Notes: a model not told the origin generated them from the letters alone. A DNA stretch of 64,000 nt from Eledone cirrhosa (GCA_964016885.1 OZ024744.1:115671302-115735301), one strand, 5' to 3'. Shown: positions 39,380 through 48,949, counted from the stretch's first letter. Numbers and translations: made by a program.

Positions 39380-40090
39380 TTAAGATGACAATTAACATTA
39401 ATAATAATTGCTTTATCAATATAAAATTCAATAACATATTGGATTATCTACAAAATCTCTTCAGGAATGGTAAAAATTTGTTAAACATATTTTGCCAATT
39501 TTATTGTATTGAATCTCTCATAATTCCATATAGATTGTGCTGGAGTAGCCATATTGTAAGAATGTGATATCATTGTATTCCTAAGCAGTTTCTGTGCATG
39601 GAGTTAGTCAAAGACAAACGGCCAAAGCATGAATCAAAACTCTGGTATAAAGACTGCATTAAAAGAGCTTTAACAAATCAAATAACTGGGAAGACATTGC
39701 CTTAGATCAATCATCTTGGAGGATGTTTAATGGTAAACAGGAATTTGAAAAATCTTGTGTGGAGTATGAAAGAGGAGTCAGCATAAGGGTCTACACAATA
39801 TCACTTTACCTGGATTTTCAAATGCTCAAAATGACTTTATATGCAATGAGTGTGACCAAGTTTACCTCAGTAAAGCTGGTCTTAGAAGTCATCATAGAAG
39901 CCATATACAAAATGTTGCCAATTATGTCTCTTTGACATTTCTTTCTGTTGGAAGTGTAGAAAACAATGTCAACATCATTTGAAAACTCACCAAAAGAGGG
40001 AACCAAAGTGGAGGTAATGTTTATCATTGCAACATATGCAGAGGGCAATGTAAATCTTTGGAAGGACTATAGTCATGTTTGTGCCACCCA
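39380..40090 (+). pseudogene. C-terminal LINE fragment with C2H2 zinc fingers
   Basis: Frames over 39530-39790 read RLCWSSHIVRM, then DKRPKHESKLWYKDCIKRAL, then after a shift NNWEDIALDQSSWR and FNGKQEFEKSCVEYERG. This matches the known LINE endonuclease-RT C-terminal pattern (RLRW.GHV.RM ... KRPRH.PK.R.KDC.KRDL ... W). It is followed by FICNECDQVYLSKAGLRSHH with RSH, a C-X2-C-X12-H-X3-H finger at about 39838-39906. Further decayed C..C clusters lie at about 39950-39990 and 40020-40070 (CNICRGQCKSLEGL, stop, SH). Several stops and shifts show it is dead. Confidence 0.7.
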
Positions 40091-40099
40091 TATGTGAGA

Positions 40100-40575
40100 G
40101 GGGGATTATGTGGTGGCAGTTCTTGAAATCTCTTTCCAATCTACATAGGTCTTCTGTACACAGTGTCCATGTCTCAGTATCATGCAGTGTTGCTGTTCAT
40201 ATTCAGGCATCATACAATCTGTCCTTCATTTTGAGGGAAAAGCCTTTTGTAGTTTGCATGTTCTCACTCTGGCTACTGTACTTTCAAAACAGCCACCTCC
40301 ACTGTTAATTTGATCACCCAGGTAACAGAAGCTGTCAGCTGCTTCTACAGTACCCTCTAAAAATTTGGTAGTGTTTCTTTCCTGCAAGCAATTGTTGCTT
40401 ACTGTTCTTTTGTAATGACCACATGTAAAACTTATGTTCCCAGCTAACCTACCTGAGATCCCACTACATATCTTGTGTACTCATAGTTTGCATTTGGCAC
40501 AAAGGATGGAATTTCTACCCACTCCTTTCCTACACACTAATCAGGACCATTTCCCAGAAGGGATCAAGACCTTGT
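40100..40575 (-). mobile_element. PHD-finger LINE fragment (minus strand)
   Basis: On the minus strand from about 40560 the translation reads PSGKWS, stop, LVCRKGVGRNSILCAKCKL, stop, VHKICSGISGRLAGNISFTC, then GTVEAADSFCYLGDQINSGG. It is the same finger-plus-CYLG module as at 37446-38660 and 49670-51400. The first finger cysteine is replaced by a stop and another stop lies before the VHK string. It ends near 40110, adjoining the plus-strand fragment at 39380-40090. Confidence 0.8.
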
Positions 40576-40983
40576 TTTCTTAACTACTTATTGATTGAGA
40601 CTATTTTATTGGTTACATTACTTTCACCTATGTACAATAGAATATATAAATAATTGCCATATTAATATTCATCAACTGAAGAATATCCCAGATCACATGA
40701 AAGTACTTGTGAAAATATGAAAATAGGTAACTCCAGCTGTGACTAATATATATATATATATATATGTTATGTTGTTTATGTAATGTTGTTTACCAATGTG
40801 TGGAACTGGTGGTTCTGGTTATTAAATATGATGCAATAAATTAAAGTACTCAATATTATGCAAACCATCTATTGTAAATGTGGTATCCAGTGGTCAATGC
40901 AGGAATGGGGTGAAATATTCAGTAAAAACAACAGAAGGCCAGACTGGAAACTTTCTTTAGAATTTTAATTCCATGGAAACACT

Positions 40984-41017
<34 letters not shown>

Positions 41018-41299
41018 CCGTTTTACGTCCGTTCTTCCACGCTAGCATGGGTTAGACGGGTTGTCCTGTTGTCGGCAGTGTCTGGTCGGATGACCATGCC
41101 TTGCTCATACAGGAACTGATTCTGGCTTGATTTCTACAGCTGGATGCCCTTCCTAACACCAACCTCATTTACAGTGAGTGCTGGGTGCTTTTTCGTGGCG
41201 CCTACACGTCCACTTTACAGTGTGGGGCTGGGTGCCTTTTTACCGTGGCACCTCCATGACCACCTTGCGGTGGGGGGTGTGGGGGCATATTGTCTATAT
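40984..41299 (-). mobile_element. SINE/LINE 3' element, left arm of an inverted pair
   Basis: Begins with (atc)n, the reversed gat tail, followed by accgttttacgtccgttctt, ctagcatgggttagacggg, gattctggcttgatttctac and ggatgcccttcctaacacc. The reverse complement is nearly identical to 41510-41808, differing at only scattered positions. No tRNA-like head is present on this copy. Confidence 0.9.
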
Positions 41300-41509
41300 A
41301 TATCTATAACTATACATATTTAAATGGCCCAGCCTCAACATCCAATGATTTGATGAGGTATTAATTGCAAAATTAGTTATGTAAGAAAACAGGATTACAG
41401 TGAATACAAACAGAGAGGATCAATTCGATTTGGTGATGGCCTGCCGATCCAGTGTTATTGTAATGGCAAATATAAATATACCCGACCTCCCATGGGTACA
41501 AGCTGAAGC

Positions 41510-41808
41510 ATATAGACAATATGCCCCCACACCCCCCACTGCAAGGTGGTCGTGGAGGTGCCACAGTAAAAAAGCACCCAGCCCATACTGTAAAGTGGAC
41601 GTGTTGGCGCCACGAAAAAGCACCCAGCCCACACTGTAAATGAGGTTGGTGTTAGGAAGGGCATCCAGCTGTAGAAATCAAGCCAAAATCAGTTCCTGTA
41701 TGAGCAAGGCATGGTCAGCTGACCAGACACTGCCTACAACAGGACAATCCGTCTAACCCATGCTAGCGTGGAAGAACGGACGTAAAACGGTGATGATGAT
41801 GATGATGA
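41510..41808 (+). mobile_element. SINE/LINE 3' element, right arm of an inverted pair
   Basis: Reads atatagacaatatgccccca, then gtgccacagtaaaaaagcac, gttaggaagggcatccagct, cccatgctagcgtggaagaa, and ends in (gat)n. It is the plus-strand partner of 40984-41299, with a loop of about 210 bp between. The two copies match past the element into the same tatagacaatatgcccc end. Confidence 0.9.
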
Positions 41809-41845
41809 TTCCTAAATATAACAATATAAAAATATATTGACACCC

Positions 41846-42950
41846 ATCCAGTCCTTTTCCTGTTGAGGAACTTTCTTCGCCATGCCAAATCTCCTCTACA
41901 CATTTCATTGTTACAGCCCCACATCTCCTCATTGACCTCAATACTTGTATCTGAGTGGCGGCTGCTGAGATATACAACGTCAGCTTTGACAACTTTGGAT
42001 GGCAACTGGTCACCTTACCTCTTAGAAATGGTGGCCTTGGTCTCTGGACTTTTGTCTCGCTGGCTTTGCCAGTGTTTCTTTCATTGGTAACCTCTTGCCG
42101 TGTCCTCATCAACAGGGTTCACCACAACACAACAGAACTCACTGTGATCAAGGAACCTGAGGCCACCTGTGAGACTTGGAACCAGCTCAGATTCAACCCA
42201 GTAGACGTTCTTTCTCCTTTTTCCGCTGTTGACATCAAGTCCCCCCAGAGTATTTGGGATGCCATCCAGTGTGACATGGCCTCAGGCAGGCTAGTGCGCC
42301 AGCTCGACCAGTATCACCTCACATGTTTTCACTCAGGCTCGCAACCCCACAGTGGTGCCTGGCTCAATGCCTTGCCTTCCTTCTCCACTGGCACACAGCT
42401 GGACAATGATACCCGCTTTCCTGTCGCTACAGTGCCACCTGCCTCCCGTACCATATTGCTCTCAACAAGACGATAAAGCATGGATTGAATGCTCAGGCTT
42501 CCCCTCCAAGCTCAAGCCGGCGAAGCTGGACCGAAGGGACGGCAAAAGGCAAGACAGCATGACCATCTTCCCGTTCCGCAGTGGCAAACCCCTCGTCTGG
42601 TATTCTACATGCAGCGACACATTCTCCAGCGGCATCCTGGTGCAGTCATCGACTAACCCAAGTTCTGCTGCATTTCTGACCGAGAAGGGTAACATTTCTG
42701 ACAGGTTTGTGGTCGGGCCCGTAGCAATGGAGACTTCTGGTGTCCTTGCCCCTAGGGCCACCTCCCTACTCATCACCATAGGTGCAGAGCTGGCTAACCA
42801 CAGGTGTGAGCTTCACGAGCTGGAATGGCTCTTCCAACACGTCTCCCTCACCATCATTCAGGGAAATGCCTTTTCTATTTTGTCCACCAGGGCCGTGGGG
42901 CAGTCAGCTTGTGGACTCCTATTTGCATATAATAGTGAAAGACGGGGGCA
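41846..42950 (+). pseudogene. C-terminal region of a third LINE-type RT, degraded
   Basis: Frames read LRNFLRHAKSPLHI (about 41866), then LPLRNGGLGLWTFVSLALP (about 42010), HSGAWLNALPSFSTGTQLDN (about 42340), then after a shift and deletion DGKRQDSMTIFPFRSGKPLV (about 42540), and VAMETSGV (about 42725). This order, LP.R.GGLG..., SG.WL.A.P, a cysteine-rich zinc knuckle, then DGKRPD(G)MTI...W(D), is known from LINE-like ORFs in molluscs and insects. The cysteine-rich knuckle is missing, removed around 42430-42470. The RPD motif is altered to RQD and the following W(D) to WY. I infer, without proof, a restriction-like-endonuclease-type fold for the KRPD...WD segment. Confidence 0.65.
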
Positions 42951-43084
42951 GTGGGTGAAAGAGAGAGAGAGCATCAACTCACACACACACACACACTTAA
43001 TAAGACAACGATAGATGTTATTTTGAGGCTTAGTTACTTGAAAAATGTGAAAGTCTGTGTGTGTTCTTTTATCTCTGCCTATAA

Positions 43085-43200
43085 ATAAATATATATTATT
43101 AGTACAGATTAAAGTTTAAACTGTTTAAACTGCTGATATATATATATATATACAATCCTTATTGAGCACTCTTCGAATTTTGGTCTTTGTAATTATTATT
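43085..43200 (+). repeat. Unclassified dispersed family R, copy 1
   Basis: Contains gtacagattaaagtttaaac, a TA tract, and then cttattgagcactcttcgaa ttttggtctttgt. The same order appears at about 48113-48235, 48800-48945 and in reverse at 51405-51475. I do not recognise the element class. Confidence 0.6.
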
Positions 43201-43236
43201 ACTATATATATGTGTGCATGTTTGCATGTTTATGTT

Positions 43237-43582
43237 ATCATCATCATTTCATCATTCATTTTACGTCCGCTTTTCCCTGCTTGCAAGGGTGGGATGGGAA
43301 CTGATTCTGGCTTGATTTCTACAGCTGGATACCCTTCCTAACACCAACCTCATTTACAGTGTGGGCTGGGTGCTTTTTTGCCGTGGCACCTACACGAGCA
43401 CTTTGCAGTGGAATGATAGAGACCCCAGTCCCTATCATCTCATTTATACAGCTGAGTAAACTGGAGCAATGTGAAATAAAGTGTCTTGCTCAAGGAAACA
43501 ACACATCACCCGGTCTGAGAATTGAACTCACAACCTTTCGATTGCAAGGCCAATGCTCTAACCACTAAGCCATGTGCCTCCA
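43237..43582 (-). mobile_element. Full-length tRNA-headed SINE with gat tail
   Basis: On the minus strand the element starts aggcacatggcttagtggtt, giving a box-A-like ggcttagtggttagagc and a box-B-like ggttgtgagttcaattctc. It continues through tgagcaagacactttatttc, ctgcaaagtgctcgtg, cacccagcccacactgtaaa, ggttggtgttaggaagggta, and ends acgtaaaatgaatgatgaaatgatgatg. The last part is the same 3' end as in the LINE copies. At about 345 bp it is complete from head to tail. Confidence 0.9.
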
Positions 43583-43821
43583 TGTTATGCAAAAAGTAAA
43601 CAGAAATACCAAAGCAAACAGCACAGTACAATGAAGAAATATATTAGTTTAATGCTTGATATAGTCTTTACATTTTGGACACTGGTACTTTGTCAGAAGA
43701 TAGAAGGAGAAATAAAAGATGAAATAGAGAGAGAAAGAGAAGAGGAAGGAACGGAAAACATTTTTTTGAGAAAAAGTACTCTGGATTCAGTCAGCCATTT
43801 TGGAGAAAATATATATATATA

Positions 43822-44020
43822 CATCATCATCATCATCGTCGTATAATGTCCATCTTCCATGCTAGCATGGGTTAGACAGGTTTGTCCCACTTAGAGGCAA
43901 GTATGGACGAGTGACTGTGTCTCACTTATATAGGACTGTTTCTGGATGGTTTTCTACAGCTGGATGCTCTGCCTAACGCCAACCACATTTACAGTGTGTA
44001 CTGGGTGCTTTGAGGTAACA
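43822..44020 (-). mobile_element. SINE/LINE 3'-end fragment (minus strand)
   Basis: Begins (atc)n, then gtcgtataatgtccatcttc and catgctagcatgggttagac, then agctggatgctctgcctaac, ending in gtactgggtgctttgagg. It is closer to the LINE 3' UTR version (with cacttagaggcaag) than to the neighbouring SINEs. The 5' part is absent. Confidence 0.8.
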
Positions 44021-44030
44021 ACATAATATA

Positions 44031-44374
44031 TCATTCATTCATTTCATTTCATTTTACGTCCACTTTTCCCTGCTTGCAAGGGTGGGACGGAAACTGATTC
44101 TGGCTTGATTTCTACAGCTGGATGCCCTTCCTAACACCAACCTCATTTACAGTGAGTGCTGTGTGCTTTTTTGCCGTGGCACCTCCACGACCACTTTGCA
44201 GTGGAATGATAGGGACCCCAGTCCCTATCATCTCGTTTCTACAGCTGAGTAAACTGGAGCAATGTGAAATAAAGTGTCTTGCTCAAGGAAACAACACATC
44301 ACCTGGTCTGAGAATTGATCTCACAACCTTTCGATTGCAAGGCCAATGCTCTAGCCACTAAGCCATGTGCCTCC
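44031..44374 (-). mobile_element. Full-length tRNA-headed SINE with gat-type tail
   Basis: Same structure and orientation as 43237-43582: reversed tail cattcatttcatttcatttt, body ggatgcccttcctaacacc, middle ttgcagtggaatgatagggacc, and head cactaagccatgtgcctcc. The B-box region reads gaattgatctcacaacctttc reversed, with one change from the sister copy. Confidence 0.9.
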
Positions 44375-44394
44375 ATATATATATATATATAAAT

Positions 44395-45235
44395 TGCACA
44401 AAATTTTCCTGTATTACAGTCCCACTTTATACCCTAACGGATAGTACGAACAATACGCGGATAAATTATGTCTTGATGTGGTAGCTAAGTATATTTTATG
44501 TTTATACGATTACTTATTTGTATAGGTAAGTATATATTACCTGTATGTTTTGTGAAGGTACGTATACTTTCTCGTATGTATATTTGCTTGTATTTGTTAT
44601 AGGCGTATATATTTTATATATACTGGTACATGTGTATATGGTTATGTCTATACGTAAGTTTTGCGTTTGTGTGTGTATGCGGGTTTGCTCGTATGTAGGG
44701 TGTGTATATGTGTACTTTGTGTTTTGGTTGACGTACGTTTAGTGAACATATGTGTATTTACATGTAGGTGTATGTGTGCGCACGTTATATACGTATCTAT
44801 GTGTGTATATTTATATACGTTTATATAATTATTTGTATACGCGCACACACACACACATGTATATATATATTTTTTAGATGTTTTATGTGTATTTGGTGTA
44901 TACATTCGTATGTGTTTGGGTACAGGTGTTACATGGTTTCTGTATGTGTGCGCGTGTTTTTGTGTACGTGCCTGTATTTTCATACCCATGGCGTGTGTTT
45001 TCGCGAATGCATGTGTATGTACATATATGGATGCATGCATGTATATATTTAATTATTGTTGATTTCAATAACCTCAGTAATTAATTTACATTCTTCTTAA
45101 CTCTGAAGCCGAGAATCATTCGGTTTCCTAAATAGAATTTTAGTCTATGACTTCAGTTATACCATAAACGTGGTTTTGCCTTTCTGTGTAAGTGTTTTCA
45201 CCGCTCCAAATAATGACGTATTATCTTCGTTTTTT
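44395..45235. other. GT/TA-rich low-complexity region
   Basis: Alternating gtatat, tgtgtg and tatacg stretches, densest at about 44520-45060, interspersed with unclassified DNA. Open frames on both strands here are simple products of alternating purine-pyrimidine sequence and have no domains. Confidence 0.8.
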
Positions 45236-45417
45236 CTGTTCTTTGCCAGGGAACGTTTCCATGAACCAAAGTATCGTCTTTCTGTCTTCCTTCGGTTGCA
45301 ACCTTTTTCGAAATATTTACTTCTGCATTCACAGATTGACTTTTTTAGTTTCAGAAGATCCCGTTAAGGGTGAAAGCAGCGATTCTTTGCTTAAACTTTA
45401 ATCTGTTATTTTAATAT
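45236..45417 (+). repeat. Unclassified dispersed family R, copy 2
   Basis: Contains cgaaatatttacttctgcat, then tttcagaagatcccgttaag, ggtgaaagcagcgattcttt, and gcttaaactttaatctgtta. The same order is seen at about 48020-48135 and the core at 48713-48834. No coding potential or terminal structure is evident. Confidence 0.7.
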
Positions 45418-45425
45418 ATATATAT

Positions 45426-45758
45426 GGAAGTACATGGCTTAGTGGTTAGAGAATTGGCCTTGCAATCGAGAGGTTGTGAGTTCAATTCTCAGACCGGGTG
45501 ATGTGTTGTTTCCTTGAGCAAGACACTTTATTTCACATTGCTCCAGTTTACTCAGTTGTAGAAATGAGATGATAGGGACTGGGGTCCCTATCATTCCACT
45601 GCAAAGTGATCGTGGAGGTACCATGGCAAAAAAGTACCCAGCACTCACTGTAAATGAGGTTGGTGTTAGGAAGGGCATCCAGCTGTAGAAATCAAGCCAG
45701 AATCAGTTCCCGTCCCACCCTTGCAAGCAGGGTAAAGTGGACGTAAAATGGAATGATG

Positions 45759-45761
<3 letters not shown>
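45426..45761 (+). mobile_element. Full-length tRNA-headed SINE with gat tail (plus strand)
   Basis: Head tacatggcttagtggttaga, box-B-like ggttgtgagttcaattctc, body tgagcaagacactttatttc, gatagggactggggtcccta, then aggttggtgttaggaagggc and the end acgtaaaatggaatgatgatac. It is the plus-strand counterpart of the copies at 43237-43582 and 44031-44374, with only scattered differences. Confidence 0.92.

Positions 45762-45798
<37 letters not shown>
45762..45798. repeat. TA microsatellite at SINE 3' end
   Basis: A (ta)n tract directly after the gatgatac tail of the preceding SINE. Confidence 0.9.
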
Positions 45799-45800
<2 letters not shown>

Positions 45801-45874
45801 ACAATCAACTTTCGTCAAATCAGACCGAGGAAACAATGTTTCCATTGGTCTTTCTAATTGCTAATACTCTGTAT

Positions 45875-46009
45875 CGGGCACAACTCCAGGTAGAAGGAGC
45901 AACATGAAATAAAGTGTCTCAGAGACATAACACATTGCCCAGCCTGGGAATTAAACTCACAACCTCACAATTGCGAATCCAACTCTCTAACCACTCAGCT
46001 GCGCACCTT
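45875..46009 (-). mobile_element. SINE 5' head fragment (minus strand)
   Basis: Reads gaaggagcaacatgaaataa then agtgtctcagagac, followed by a reversed box-B-like gggaattaaactcacaacc and a reversed box-A-like ctctaaccactcagctgcgc. It is a different subfamily from the neighbours and lacks the 3' half. Confidence 0.8.
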
Positions 46010-46101
<92 letters not shown>

Positions 46102-46160
46102 TATATATCATGATAATGATGATGATATATATCTATATATATTTGTGTGTATATACATAT
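46010..46160. repeat. CA and TA microsatellites
   Basis: (ca)n at about 46010-46034, (ta)n to about 46090, (ca)n again, then tatatatca and tgatgatga runs. Confidence 0.93.
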
Positions 46161-46303
46161 ATCATCATCTCCACCGTTTTACATCAATGTTTCCACACTA
46201 GCATGGGTTAGACGAGTTTCCCTGTTGAGGCCAATGCCATGTCAGGTGACCATACAGGACTGATTTTGGCTTGATTTCTACAGCTGCATGCCCCTCCTAC
46301 ACC
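46161..46303 (-). mobile_element. SINE/LINE 3'-end fragment leading into a minisatellite
   Basis: Reversed gat tail atcatcatctccaccgtttt, then ctagcatgggttagacgagt, aggactgattttggcttgat and cagctgcatgcccctcctac. At acc (46303) it passes directly into the first unit of the 42-bp array. The junction falls at the place where other family members carry ttcctaacacc. Confidence 0.8.
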
Positions 46304-47393
46304 CTTTCATGTGGCATCTAGAGCACATGCCATGCTGTACCCCCTTTCATGTGACAGCTATGGCACATGTCATGCTATCCCCCCCATTCATGTGGTAGCT
46401 ATGGCACATGTCATGCTATACCCCCCCCCCCTTTCATGTGGTAGCTATGGCACATGCCATGCTATACCCCCCCCCTTTTCATGTGGTAGCTATGGCACAT
46501 GCCATGCTATCCCCCCCTTTCATGTGGTAGCTATGGCACATGTCATGCTATCCCCCCCCATTCATGTGGTAGCTATGGCACATGCCATGCTATACCCCCC
46601 TTTCATGTGGTAGCTATGGCACATGTCATGCTATACCCTCCCCCCCTTTCATGTGGTAGCTATGGCACATGCCATGCTATCCCCCCTCCCCCTTTCATGT
46701 GGTAGCTATGGCACATGCCATGCTATACCCCCCCCCCTTCATGTGGTAGCTATGGCACATGCCATGCTATACCCCCCCTTTCATGTGGTAGCTATGGCAC
46801 CTGCCATGATGTACCCCCCTTTCATGTGGAAGCTATGGCACATGCCATGCTATACCCCCCCTTTCATGTGGTAGCTATGGCACATGTCATGCTATACCCC
46901 TCCCCCTTTCATGTGGTAGCTATGGCACATGTCACGCTATACCCCCCCCTTTCATGTGGTAGCTATGGCACATGCCATGCTGTACCCCTCCCCCCTTTCA
47001 TGTGGTAGCTATGGCACATGCCATGCTATACCCCCCCTTTCATGTGGTAGCTATGGCACATGCCATGCTGTACCCCCCCCCCCCTTTCATGTGGTAGCTA
47101 TGGCACATGTCATGCTATACCCCCCCCCTTTCATGTGGTAGCTATGGCACATGTCACGCTATACCCCCCCCCCTTTCATGTGGTAGCTATGGCACATGCC
47201 ATGCTGTACCCCCCCCCCCTTTCATGTGGTAGCTATGGCACATGCCATGCTATACCCCCCTCTTTCATGTGGTAGCTATGGCACATGCCATGCTGTACCC
47301 CCCCCCCCTTTCATGTGGTAGCTATGGCACATGTCATGCTATACCCCCCCCCTTTCATGTGGTAGCTATGGCACATGCCATGCTGTACCCCTC
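46304..47393. repeat. 41- to 45-bp minisatellite with poly-C, about 26 copies
   Basis: The unit is tttcatgtggtagctatggc followed by acatgccatgctatacc and a poly-C run of 5 to 12. The first two units (gtggcatctagagcac, gtgacagctatggcac) are the most diverged; later ones are nearly identical apart from the C-run length, catgtcatg/catgccatg and tgtac/tatac. Open frames across it are repeat artefacts. The minus strand carries a G-run every unit. Confidence 0.96.
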
Positions 47394-47606
47394 TAATTAT
47401 ATCTCTGCACACTATTAGAAAACATATCTGATGACCTGTAACAATTTCCTCAATAAACTTGAAGGTGTCCATATCGATAAAACAGCTCATCTCTAATCCA
47501 TCAGTGTTGACTCTTTACACAAATTTAATTTATAACGAACTTAATCAAAAGTGTTCATTAATTGAACACTACATTTTTTAATTATAGTAAAAATATAACA
47601 CATTTC
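47394..47606. other. Unclassified AT-rich DNA
   Basis: Nothing recognisable between the 42-bp array and the polypyrimidine tract. Confidence 0.6.
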
Positions 47607-47735
47607 CTTCCCCCTCCCTCCCTTCGTCCCTTCCTCCCTCCCTTCCTCCCTTCCTTTCTCCCTTCCTCCTTTTCTCCCTTCCTTCCTTCCTGCCTTCCTC
47701 CCTTCCTTACTCCTTCCATCCTTCCATCACATCAA
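47607..47735. repeat. Polypyrimidine (CCTT-type) tract
   Basis: About 130 bp almost free of purines on the plus strand, composed of cctt, ccct and cttc repeats. Such tracts can adopt triplex structure; nothing here shows a regulatory use. Confidence 0.9.
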
Positions 47736-48000
47736 TCAGCGTATACTTATGTATGAGCCTAAATCCTATAACACTACTATTAATGTTCTCATTAAAAAAA
47801 AATTATTATTATTATTAATACCTTTAGTATTTATATTTAATCATTATCTATTAATATCATCATTTACCATATATGGTAGCTGGAAATTATTCAACTATTC
47901 TAAAAACAATATTAGTCTCCACGTGTAAATGGAGTAAATATCCTTGCATATATTTTGCCCATCTCAAGAGAACATCTTCACACATTACGTCTTCCTCTTT
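47736..48000. other. AT-rich unclassified DNA
   Basis: Contains short (att)n and ttaat repeats around 47800. No gene seen. Confidence 0.6.
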
Positions 48001-48240
48001 TCTAAAGGCAATAATTGGTTGAAACTATTTTTGAAATATTTACTTCTGCATCTACAGATTTCTCTGTTTCAGAAGAGATCCTCTTAAGATGAAAGCACAA
48101 ATTTATTGTTTAAACTTTTAATCTGTACTAATAATAAATATTTGCTCTTCGGGTTTATATATATACTTATAAATATATACAACCTTTATTAAGTCTTCTT
48201 TGGATTTTGGTCTTTGTATTTATTATATATATATATATAA
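48001..48240 (+). repeat. Unclassified dispersed family R, copy 3
   Basis: Reads ttgaaatatttacttctgca, cagaagagatcctcttaaga, gtttaaacttttaatctgta, aaatatttgctcttcgggtt, cctttattaagtcttctttg and gattttggtctttgtattt. It is the most complete copy of the family in the window and links the segments found separately at 43085-43200 and 45236-45417. Confidence 0.7.
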
Positions 48241-48257
48241 TATATATATATATATAT

Positions 48258-48586
48258 AATATATTAACAAATGGAAACTATATTTATAAAACCATATTTA
48301 TTTCATTATACATATTTCAAGGACACCAAAGCAAATTATGGTGCGCTTTCATCAGATAAAATATAATATAGATCAGTTTTATAAACAAATATTGACATAC
48401 CCTATCCGGGAGCTTCCAACCGACATGGTCGCATTCTTTAAGGGTATGTCAATATTTGTTTATAAAACTGATCTATATTATATTTTATCTGATGAAAGCG
48501 CACCATAATTTGCTTTGGTGTCCTTGAAATATGTATAATGAAATAAATATGGTTTTATAAATATACTTTCCATTTGTTAATATATT
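48258..48586. repeat. Long hairpin: 146-bp inverted arms, 37-nt loop
   Basis: The arm 48258-48403 (starting aatatattaacaaatggaaa) is an almost perfect reverse complement of 48441-48586 (ending tttccatttgttaatatatt). One mismatch is visible about 20 bp from the outer end (actat versus atact context). The loop 48404-48440 reads atccgggagcttccaaccga and on to cattcttta and is unrelated to the arms. No open frame of any length and no transposase are present. It could be a foldback element or a DNA-transposon-derived non-autonomous element inserted in TA-rich DNA. Confidence 0.92.
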
Positions 48587-48712
48587 GTATTTTTACTCCA
48601 ATAATTTGTTGAGTGCTTTATATCAGTTATAAAAATATTTGCTTGTTGTATCCCAACAAATTAAATATAACTTCTATATATCTATATATATATATATTAT
48701 ATTATATATTAT

Positions 48713-48834
48713 ATATTTATTAAAATAACAGATTAAGGTTTAAGCAAAGAATCGCTGCTTTCACCCTTAACAGGATCTTCTGAAACTCACAGCGATTCTT
48801 TGCTTAAACTTTAATCTGTTATTTTAATAAATAT
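48713..48834. repeat. 45-bp-arm hairpin made from family R
   Basis: Left arm 48713-48757 and right arm 48790-48834 are reverse complements except for one position (aaggttt versus aaacttt context). The loop of 32 nt reads ctttcacccttaacaggatc ttctgaaactca. The arms are the gcttaaactttaatctgtta segment of family R, so this is an inverted duplication of part of that family. Confidence 0.9.
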
Positions 48835-48949
48835 TTGCTCTACGGATTTTATATATTTTTATATATATATTATCCTTATCAAGCCCTCTTCGGATTTTAG
48901 TCTTCACATTTATTATTATTACTATAAATTATATATATATAGTTATATA
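48835..48949 (+). repeat. Unclassified dispersed family R, 3' part
   Basis: Continues from the hairpin with atttgctctacggattttat, tccttatcaagccctcttcg and gattttagtcttcacattt, the same 3' segment seen at 43160-43200 and 48150-48235. Confidence 0.65.

Noticed and set aside
42352..43014. 220-codon frame as a host gene
   Set aside because: Its middle matches a LINE C-terminal pattern with altered key residues and a frame break upstream, and its end is microsatellite.
45426..45500. The tRNA-like head as a real tRNA gene
   Set aside because: Only A- and B-box-like parts are recognisable, no acceptor stem can be formed, and the sequence continues into a SINE body.
46311..47275. Overlapping frames reading HVVAMAHVMLYPP and CGSYGTCHAIPP
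   Set aside because: They are frames of the 42-bp minisatellite and shift with C-run length.
48489..48505. ctgatgaaagcgc as a hammerhead ribozyme core
   Set aside because: The motif lacks the paired stem and the second GAAA core element at a proper distance; it is part of the 146-bp hairpin arm.
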